A stretch of DNA of 5,280 bases from an uncultured Eubacteriales bacterium (GTDB taxonomy: Bacteria; Bacillota; Clostridia; Oscillospirales; CAG-272), in NCBI GenBank assembly GCA_900546315.1, contig URCP01000139.1, positions 1-5,280 of the forward strand, given 5' to 3'. Positions 1 to 4,722 of this stretch are shown here, in pieces. Made by a program: the position numbers and the translations under genes. Every line of letters starts with the position of its first letter. Within the stretch, counting starts at the first letter, position 1. The notes under the pieces are model-generated. The model did no database searches and was not told the origin of the DNA. It saw only the letters and a program-made list of their open reading frames with translations.

Positions 1-20
1 CCGTCAGCAGAAGAAAACTG

Positions 21-202
21 CTTGACTGCAAATGCGCGGTCACTTCGTTCCGTCAAGGTGGCTACACCCCCTTGCGCCGCGAATGCGGCTATTCCCTGTG
101 GACTTGCCGTCCGCAAACAGCATAAAATGCTGTTCGCCGCCAGCAAGTTTGAATTATATGCAGAAAACAATCCTCCGTATGATTTCAGGCATACGGAGGA
201 TT
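21..202. repeat. Hairpin-dense non-coding segment (candidate dispersed element or structured RNA)
   Basis: No credible gene is seen here. The stretch holds several inverted repeats: CTTGAC at 21-26 with GTCAAG at 52-57; GCCGC at 76-80 with GCGGC at 85-89 around a GAAT loop; ACTTGC at 102-107 with GCAAGT at 143-148 enclosing a perfect 8-bp stem at 116-123/127-134; and a perfect 13-bp stem at 169-181/190-202 with an 8-base loop. Such density suggests a repetitive intergenic element or a structured transcript, but copy number cannot be judged from one window. Which strand would be transcribed is unclear. Confidence 0.4.
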
Positions 203-210
203 CGCTGTTT
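169..210. terminator. Possible weak terminator hairpin
   Basis: A perfect 13-bp stem (169-181 with 190-202) and an 8-base loop are followed on the + strand by CGCTGTTTTA, and on the other strand by GTTTTCTG. The stem is strong but both T-runs are short (four bases) and slightly displaced. It could end a gene lying left of the window, act in both directions, or simply be the last hairpin of the structured segment at 21-202. Confidence 0.35.
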
Positions 211-275
211 TACAGACACTGCCAAATCTGCCGTCCGTTTTTCTTTTTCTTTTCCGGGAATTTACATTGTAAGTA

Positions 276-304
276 TTGATTTCCCGGCGGGATGGGTGTA
301 GAAT
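276..304 (+). promoter_or_regulatory. Sigma-A-type promoter candidate for the ACT-MBL gene
   Basis: TTGATT at 276-281 and TAGAAT at 299-304 are separated by exactly 17 bases, matching the -35/-10 consensus at 4 and 5 of 6 positions. Transcription would start near 311, giving a leader of about 120 bases before the ATG at 432. A 7-bp inverted repeat (CCGGGAA at 254-260, TTCCCGG at 281-287) overlaps the end of the -35 box and could be an operator. Start site and operator are inferred. Confidence 0.45.
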
Positions 305-312
305 TAATTATA

Positions 313-390
313 CACTGAACAAATCGGGTTTTCGCGGAAAAAAGTCCCTGATTTATGGGCTTTTTCCGCGAAAACAACCTTAAATCAGTG
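313..390 (+). promoter_or_regulatory. Structured 5' leader with long hairpin and possible pseudoknot
   Basis: The arms 328-348 and 357-375 pair over about 19 bp, with only a bulged T at 345 and one extra A in the left arm, around a loop at 349-356. The outer segments CACTGA (313-318) and TCAGTG (385-390) can close the structure. The loop TGATTTA (349-355) is perfectly complementary to TAAATCA (381-387), which would make a 7-bp pseudoknot and excludes the outer helix. No T-tract follows on either strand, so this is not a simple terminator. It fits no riboswitch class I recognise. A cis-regulatory RNA for the downstream gene is the favoured reading. Confidence 0.45.
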
Positions 391-431
391 TTTCCTTATT
401 CAGTTAATTTCAGTCTGTCGGAAGGGATTTT

Positions 432-1853
432 ATGAAACGCACATATATAACGAAAATGCCGGACAAGGCGGGCGCGTTCCTGAGGGCGAGCCGGGTCATA
501 GCGGAGCACGGCGGGAATATCGTCAGGGTGAACTACAACAAGGCGGTCGACCTTCACACGCTCTTTATCGAGGTCTCGGCGGACGAGGAGCAGCACAAGC
601 GGATACTCTCCGAGCTCGAGAGCATCGGATATATAACCGGAACGGAGGAGGGCAGACAGGTCATCCTTATTGTCCTGAAGCTCCCGGACGCGGCGGGCGC
701 GGTCAGACCGGTTCTCGAGGTCATCGCCGGGTATGACGTCAATATATCGTATATGTCCTCGCAGGAGAACGGGACGCCGTATCAGTATTTCAAAATGGGG
801 CTTCTCGTCGAGAACACGGACGAGATCAGGCGTCTTCTTGACGACGTCTCGAAAATATGCGAGGTCAGGATAGTCGAGTACGACGTGACGGAGAAGCAGC
901 TCGACGGCACTGTGTTCTACATCACCTTCGCGAACGAGATGAGGGATATATTGTCTCTCGATCAGGAGACTACGAATTCTGTGCTGATAAACTCAAACCG
1001 CGTCATGCAGATACTCGACGAGCGCGGGGAGACGCCGCTCAAGACCTTCGATTATATCCGCCGCTTCGCGAAGTTTGTCGCGGAGCACCACGGCGACGAG
1101 TTTCACGCGGAGATAAGGCGGGACGAGCTTTCGGACGGGTATGTGCTTTATACGGTTCAGCCGCCGTGCGGGAGCGATACTTATATACTTGACAATGGCG
1201 GGGAGGAGCTGCTGTTTGTCGATTGTGGGTTCGCGTGCTACAGGGAAGAGATGACGGGGATATTCGAGGGGCTGTTTCCGGACTTTCATTCGAGGCGGAA
1301 GACGCTTGTCATCACGCATGCGGATATCGACCATACGGGGCTCTGCGATATGTTCGACAGGGTGTATATGTCGGCGAGCTGCTGCGAGAATTTCCGGCTC
1401 GAGAGGGCGGGGGAGCCGAATTTCAGGGAGCAGAATGTGCTTCACGCGCCGTATTGCGTGCTGAGTAAGATAATATCCGGGTATCGTCCGCCGGAGCTTT
1501 CGCGGGCGGTTGTCGTCGGGGAGAAGACGGATGACGGGATGCTTTCGTATATAGGCGGGTTTGACGCCTGCGGGCTGCGGTTCGAGGTTTACGAGGGAGC
1601 CGGTGGTCATGTGCGCGGGGAGGTGCTGATTGTTTCAGAGAGACTGCGGCTCGCGTTTACGGGCGATATACTTGTTAATGTGAAGGGTTTCACGAAAGAG
1701 CAGTACGATTTCAATCTGCTGGCTCCGTACCTGATGACGAGCGTGAATGTCGACTCGGCGAAAGCCAAGGCGATACGCGGCATTGTGAATGAGCGTTATT
1801 CGGACTATATTTTGTGTCCGGGACACGGAATGCCGATGTTCCCCGAAAAATAG
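432..1853 (+). CDS. Tandem ACT domains fused to a metallo-beta-lactamase-fold hydrolase
   Basis: The predicted cytoplasmic protein has 473 aa. Residues about 4-70 and 76-150 look like two ACT domains (MPDKAGAF near 9-16, LPDAAGAV near 84-91), small modules that usually bind amino acids and control enzymes. Residues about 155-235 form a linker region I cannot assign. Residues about 237-470 look like a metallo-beta-lactamase fold: VDCG at 263-266, the metal motif H296-A-D298-I-D300-H301, H393, D412 in FTGD, and H465 in CPGHG. The usual second histidine of HxHxDH is Asp298, a substitution found in some family members, so one metal site may be altered. There is no signal peptide. The ATG follows GGAAGGG (420-426) by five bases and begins just before the first ACT strand, supporting this start. 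The gene appears monocistronic, with its own promoter candidate and terminator. Substrate is unknown; amino-acid-responsive hydrolysis is an inference. Confidence 0.85.
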   Translation: MKRTYITKMPDKAGAFLRASRVIAEHGGNIVRVNYNKAVDLHTLFIEVSADEEQHKRILSELESIGYITGTEEGRQVILIVLKLPDAAGAVRPVLEVIAGYDVNISYMSSQENGTPYQYFKMGLLVENTDEIRRLLDDVSKICEVRIVEYDVTEKQLDGTVFYITFANEMRDILSLDQETTNSVLINSNRVMQILDERGETPLKTFDYIRRFAKFVAEHHGDEFHAEIRRDELSDGYVLYTVQPPCGSDTYILDNGGEELLFVDCGFACYREEMTGIFEGLFPDFHSRRKTLVITHADIDHTGLCDMFDRVYMSASCCENFRLERAGEPNFREQNVLHAPYCVLSKIISGYRPPELSRAVVVGEKTDDGMLSYIGGFDACGLRFEVYEGAGGHVRGEVLIVSERLRLAFTGDILVNVKGFTKEQYDFNLLAPYLMTSVNVDSAKAKAIRGIVNERYSDYILCPGHGMPMFPEK

Positions 1854-1972
1854 CAAAAAAAGAGCGACAGTCGTGTGGCTGCCGTTCTTCGGTTTATATC
1901 TTGTTCCCCCCTCGCCTTGAGACGAGCGTTTGTTGTATAGTGTATAAAGTTTACGGGATGGAGGGGGTGCAG

Positions 1973-2020
1973 GGGGAGGAAGGACGCTTTTCAAAGCGTC
2001 TTTCCTCCCCTTGCTTTTCT
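1973..2020 (+). terminator. Strong rho-independent terminator of the ACT-MBL gene
   Basis: Arms 1973-1990 and 1993-2010 are complementary along their whole length, with a single G·U (1982/2001), giving about 17 bp closed by a tight loop around TTCA. The T-rich run TTGCTTTTCT follows at 2011-2020. The T-run exists only in the + direction, so it serves the gene ending at 1853, 120 bases upstream. Its tail touches the stop codon of the convergent aldolase gene. The preceding 1945-1972 bases are unusually G-rich. Confidence 0.75.
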
Positions 2021-3312
2021 TACAGATTGAACGCGACTTCGATGTCCTTGACTTCTTCAGGGGAAATCTTCACGACGGGCTTGTGGAGCGCCGTGGTGTC
2101 TATTACGGACTTCGCGCTGTACTCCATGACCTCGAGACGGTCGAAGGCGTTTATGAGGGAGGTGCCGCCGACTATAACGCAGTCGTTCTCGATGATGCAG
2201 ACGGGGTTCTTGAGGGAGATCTCATCGGAGAGGAGATCGGTCTGCATGAAGGTGGAGCCGAACGGGAACTTGCGGACGTTCTTGAGCATGATGTAGCTTT
2301 CGGGGATCAGGCGGGCGTCGAACTCGGCGTCTGTGATGGCGAAAGCCATGATGTGCGGCGGATGAGCGCAGATGATGCTCTGGATTTCGGGATGCTTCTC
2401 GTAGATAGCCTTGTGCATGTTCACGGAGCGGGACGGGTTCTTGCCGTGCTCCTTGCGGTTGTCTTCTATTCTTACGAGGTCGGCGGGCTCGAGGTACTTT
2501 CTGTCCATGTCGTACGGCGTGATGATGAAGGAGCCGTCGGAGAGACGCTTCGAAAAGGTTCCCTGAGAGCTCATGAAGAGCTGGTTGTCATACGCTCTGT
2601 GGATGAGCTTGCACATCTCGGCGCGGGCGTCGAGCTCTTCGCTTGAGTGGGTGCGCGGGACGAACTCGTCCATCTCGGGGTGAATCTTGAGCTTGTACAT
2701 TGCCATGTGCTTGTCGGAGAGACCGTGAGGGACTTTGCCGAGCGAGCGGGCGTTGATTTCGAGGCGCGCGCAGTAGTCGAGGGTCTCGAATGTCATGAAC
2801 GCCTTGAAGAGGTCGTCGGAGCCTATAACGACGCCGTGGTTTTCGAGCATGACGGTGTTGATGCCGTTCGCGAATTCCTTCGCTATCTTCTCGCCGAGGA
2901 GCTTGCTTCCCGGGAGGGCGTACTCAGCCATGCGGATGTCGCCGCAGATCAGCTTCGCGTCGGGGATGAGCGTGGTGTCCGGAATCTCTCGGATAAGGCT
3001 GAACGCGACGAGAGCCGGCGGGTGAGCGTGCAGAACCGCCTTGAGGTCGGGGCGAGCGGCGTAGATCGCGAGGTGGAAAGGATATTCGCTCGAGGGCTTG
3101 TGCGGGCCGATGATCGTGCCGTCGGGCTTTATCTGCATGATATCCTCACGGCGGAGCGAGCCCTTGTCAATGCCGGAGGGGCTGATCCAGACGGTGCCGT
3201 CGGGATCGCAGACGGAGAGGTTTCCGCCGGAGGTCGTGGTCATGCCGTAGTTGTAGAGACGGTTCATGATCGTGACGATCCTGTCGGCGGGGTGCATCAT
3301 TTCTAAATCCAT
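2020..3312 (-). CDS. Two-domain class II aldolase/adducin family protein
   Basis: The predicted cytoplasmic protein has 430 aa, about twice a single FucA/AraD-type aldolase, because the fold occurs twice. Domain 1 (about 8-190) keeps the family signature: SGGN (28-31), PSG (45-47), SSE with the likely catalytic E76, the zinc ligands H95 and H97 in HAHPP, and H159 in ENHG. Known relatives cleave or epimerise sugar phosphates such as fuculose- or rhamnulose-1-phosphate. Domain 2 (about 228-405) is recognisable but degraded: SQGT replaces SGGN, S296 sits where E76 would be, CAHPP has C315 for the first His, and ENDC has D377 for the third. It is probably structural. The ATG at 3312 is chosen because GGGAGA lies eight bases upstream and the conserved fold starts immediately after. 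An in-frame extension to 3564 would run through the consensus promoter. Exact substrate is unknown. Divergent from an AraC-type regulator, which probably controls it. Confidence 0.85.
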   Translation of the reverse strand: MDLEMMHPADRIVTIMNRLYNYGMTTTSGGNLSVCDPDGTVWISPSGIDKGSLRREDIMQIKPDGTIIGPHKPSSEYPFHLAIYAARPDLKAVLHAHPPALVAFSLIREIPDTTLIPDAKLICGDIRMAEYALPGSKLLGEKIAKEFANGINTVMLENHGVVIGSDDLFKAFMTFETLDYCARLEINARSLGKVPHGLSDKHMAMYKLKIHPEMDEFVPRTHSSEELDARAEMCKLIHRAYDNQLFMSSQGTFSKRLSDGSFIITPYDMDRKYLEPADLVRIEDNRKEHGKNPSRSVNMHKAIYEKHPEIQSIICAHPPHIMAFAITDAEFDARLIPESYIMLKNVRKFPFGSTFMQTDLLSDEISLKNPVCIIENDCVIVGGTSLINAFDRLEVMEYSAKSVIDTTALHKPVVKISPEEVKDIEVAFNL

Positions 3313-3447
3313 ATTAAAAATCTCCCAAAAAAGAATCGTAGGGTGAACTGAACAGACCGGTTCCGGAAAAATAAAACGGTTTAATTTTACACGCCGATAA
3401 TGCCGTAGCGATCCATGCTCAGTGTATTCATTTGTGTGCCACCATAA

Positions 3448-3476
3448 ATTATACACCCGCCGTCCCTCGGTGTCAA
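3448..3476 (-). promoter_or_regulatory. Consensus promoter of the aldolase gene
   Basis: On the minus strand TTGACA (3476-3471) and TATAAT (3453-3448) are perfect consensus boxes with a 17-base spacer. Transcription would begin near 3441, leaving a leader of about 129 bases before the ATG at 3312. A CCATAAA motif (3442-3448, + strand reading) abuts the -10 box and recurs near the divergent regulator promoter. Such a strong core promoter near a regulator gene suggests repression or controlled escape rather than dependence on an activator; that part is inference. Confidence 0.75.
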
Positions 3477-3590
3477 GTCCAAATATGCACAAATTCCCGA
3501 TGTTTTGCCGGATAATACCATGACTTAAAGCAAAAATGTTATTTTTCACGGAAATTAACAGCACATGTTTCCTTAAAATTACATACTTTT

Positions 3591-3642
3591 ACCGGAAAGT
3601 CCATAAATCAGACTGTTTTTTCATATTGCCATAAACCGGAAA
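3591..3642 (+). promoter_or_regulatory. Repeated motifs in the divergent region, candidate operators
   Basis: ACCGGAAA occurs at 3591-3598 and again at 3635-3642, 44 bases apart, about four DNA turns. CCATAAA occurs at 3601-3607 and 3629-3635, with a third copy at 3442-3448 beside the aldolase -10 box. Both second copies fall at the -35 and spacer of the regulator promoter. AraC-family proteins often bind direct repeats, so autoregulation plus control of the aldolase is plausible. The motifs are short and chance occurrence is not excluded. Confidence 0.35.
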
Positions 3643-3654
3643 ATGTGATATAAT
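3626..3654 (+). promoter_or_regulatory. Promoter of the AraC-family gene
   Basis: TTGCCA (3626-3631) and a perfect TATAAT (3649-3654) are separated by 17 bases, and TGA directly before the -10 makes an extended -10 element. Transcription would start near 3661, about 26 bases before the ATG at 3687. AAGGAG (3671-3676) follows at a 10-base distance from the start codon. Confidence 0.8.
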
Positions 3655-3686
3655 ATTATCAGAATCCAGAAAGGAGCTGATTATCA

Positions 3687-4361
3687 ATGAAGGATATTGT
3701 CTCTGTCCCGGACAGCGGGAACGGAAGGAAGATACTGTTCTATGACGTCTCCGGACGCTCTGACGACATTTATTTGCAGCATTTCGTTTCGGACGGGTTC
3801 AGTCAGGACTGGCTGCATTTTCACTCAAAATACGAACTGACGCTTGTGCTTGAGGGCAGGGTCGAGATTCTGAGCGGCGACCGGCGGTATGTTACCGACA
3901 AACCACACCTGAGACTGCATCGCCCGTATTCCTTCCACACGGCGAACGCGGAGCGCGGGCATCGGTATGAGTGCTTCGTTTTCTACTTCACCGAGCGGAG
4001 CGTCGCCGGGGCGGGATCGCGTGACGAGCTGCACAAGCTCTTTGAGCGGTCGTTCTCGCTGTACGAGCTTGAGGGCGATGATCTTGAGTGCGCAAGACGG
4101 CTCGCCGGGATAAACCTTCTCGATATCGACGACAATATGCGGCTCGTGTCGCTTGTCGGGCTGCTCAAACTTGCCGCGAACGTATGTACACCTACCTACC
4201 TACCTACCTACCTACCTACCTACCTACCTACCTACCTACCTACCTACCTACAAAAGTCGAATACGTATTCGGCGTCACAAAATATATCGAGGACCATTTC
4301 GCCGAAAAGCTCACGTCTGACATTATCGCGAAGGAGTTCTTCGTCAGCCGGCAGAAGCTGA
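3687..4361 (+). CDS. AraC-family regulator, N-terminal sensor part, frameshifted at a repeat (OFF form)
   Basis: As read here the gene gives a 224-aa product: an AraC-type cupin sensor domain (about 18-105; HFHSKYELTLVLEG near 44-57 with H44 and H46, the conserved P80 and H84), a helical region (about 110-166), a PTYL repeat (about 168-188) and a 36-residue out-of-frame Ser-rich tail. The DNA-binding domain that should follow is intact but in another frame up to 4636. If the ACCT tract gained one unit, or lost two, the product would be 317 or 313 aa, close to the family norm of about 280-300 plus the repeat. Cupin domains in this family usually sense sugars or other small molecules. AAGGAG lies 10 bases before the ATG. 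The gene is divergent from the aldolase gene. The lack of any other lesion favours a reversible switch over decay; a sequencing or assembly error in the tract remains possible. Confidence 0.8.
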   Translation: MKDIVSVPDSGNGRKILFYDVSGRSDDIYLQHFVSDGFSQDWLHFHSKYELTLVLEGRVEILSGDRRYVTDKPHLRLHRPYSFHTANAERGHRYECFVFYFTERSVAGAGSRDELHKLFERSFSLYELEGDDLECARRLAGINLLDIDDNMRLVSLVGLLKLAANVCTPTYLPTYLPTYLPTYLPTYLQKSNTYSASQNISRTISPKSSRLTLSRRSSSSAGRS

Positions 4362-4636
4362 ATCTCGACTTCAAGCGCATGATGGGTGAGACCATACATC
4401 AGTACCATATGGCGGTCCGCGTCTCGCGCGCGGCTGAGATGATCGCCAAGGGAATGTCTCCTCTCTCGGCGTCGATCGAGTGCGGGTTCAGCGATCTCGC
4501 TCACTTCTCGAAGATGTTCAGCGCCTTTATCGGTATGTCCCCGCGCCGGTTCGCGAAGACCGTCCGCGGCAGGATCGAGTTCAGCGATGACATCGACGAG
4601 AAGGACACGAAGCCGGATATACCTCCAGGAATATAA
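4184..4636 (+). CDS. AraC-family regulator, C-terminal DNA-binding part (out of frame with 3687 start)
   Basis: This reading frame carries a complete AraC/XylS-type double helix-turn-helix domain. Counting from an ATG at 4184, the PTYL repeat covers about residues 3-22. The first helix-turn-helix is near 43-66 (LTSDIIAKEFFVSRQKLNLD) and the second near 94-115. The family signature lies at 101-123: G101-F102, HFSKMF at 107-112, G117-MSP and F123. The domain is normally the C-terminal half of the regulator begun at 3687 and should bind operator DNA. In the present 15-unit state the ATG at 4184 is in frame with it and could in principle give a 150-aa stand-alone DNA-binding protein. However, no clear ribosome binding site precedes that ATG, so I treat this mainly as the separated half of one phase-variable gene. 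A terminator follows at 4688. Confidence 0.7.
   Translation: MYTYLPTYLPTYLPTYLPTYLPTKVEYVFGVTKYIEDHFAEKLTSDIIAKEFFVSRQKLNLDFKRMMGETIHQYHMAVRVSRAAEMIAKGMSPLSASIECGFSDLAHFSKMFSAFIGMSPRRFAKTVRGRIEFSDDIDEKDTKPDIPPGI
4190..4251 (+). repeat. Tetranucleotide microsatellite (ACCT)15 plus AC, probable phase-variation tract
   Basis: Sixty-two bases show unbroken four-base periodicity: fifteen full ACCT units followed by AC, with no interruption. Because 4 and 3 share no factor, every sense frame encodes the same Pro-Thr-Tyr-Leu cycle and none contains a stop, whereas the complementary strand includes TAG in every frame. Perfect tracts of this length are prone to slipped-strand mispairing. The tract lies exactly at the junction of sensor and DNA-binding domains, where extra linker residues should be tolerated. 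By frame arithmetic, 13, 16 or 19 units give a full-length protein. Fifteen, as here, give 224 aa, and fourteen would give about 209 aa. Confidence 0.97.
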
Positions 4637-4664
4637 AAAAGACTGCCATTATGACATGACAGCC
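4635..4664 (-). terminator. Rho-independent terminator of the surface-protein gene, minus strand
   Basis: Read on the minus strand, 4664-4656 and 4649-4641 form a 9-bp stem with a 6-base loop, followed by six T (4640-4635). Two of the pairs are G·U in the minus-strand RNA but become A/C mismatches in the plus-strand RNA, so the hairpin is stable only in the minus direction. The T-run overlaps the stop codon of the convergent AraC gene. Confidence 0.6.
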
Positions 4665-4687
4665 TTGTCAAGGATATTGCTTTACAC

Positions 4688-4719
4688 AAGGAACGTTTCT
4701 CGCGGGCGTTCCTTTTTTT
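4688..4719 (+). terminator. Rho-independent terminator of the AraC-family gene
   Basis: AAGGAACG (4688-4695) pairs with CGTTCCTT (4707-4714) around an 11-base loop, and a run of seven T (4713-4719) follows. The T-run exists only in the + direction. It lies just before the stop codon of the convergent surface-protein gene, so the two genes have interleaved, direction-specific terminators. Confidence 0.8.
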
Positions 4720-4722
4720 ATC

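Noticed and set aside
22..301. Two overlapping open frames of 85-89 aa on the + strand
   Set aside because: No ribosome binding site or recognisable fold. Both frames run through inverted repeats and across the promoter-like region, and their composition looks non-coding.
313..390. Rho-independent terminator or T-box leader
   Set aside because: No T-run follows the hairpin on either strand, and no T-box core sequence is visible.
993..1610. 205-aa antisense frame within the ACT-MBL gene
   Set aside because: It is a shadow of strong codon bias on the other strand, with no start signals or motif.
2011..3306. Two end-to-end open frames of 211 and 219 aa antisense to the aldolase
   Set aside because: They are mirror frames of a GC-rich gene, with odd Val/Glu/Gly-rich composition and no ribosome binding sites. 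The sense strand shows clear family motifs.
3387..3431. 14-codon leader peptide (MNTLSMDRYGIIGV) in the aldolase 5' leader, minus strand
   Set aside because: The only Shine-Dalgarno-like bases (GGTGG, 3443-3439) straddle the predicted transcription start, and no attenuator hairpin follows. A frame this short can occur by chance.
3313..3564. In-frame N-terminal extension of the aldolase by 84 residues
   Set aside because: The extension runs through a perfect consensus promoter and AT-rich DNA, resembles no aldolase sequence, and a good GGGAGA site lies eight bases before the internal ATG at 3312.
4190..4251. CRISPR or other direct-repeat array
   Set aside because: The repeat is a pure four-base microsatellite with no spacers.
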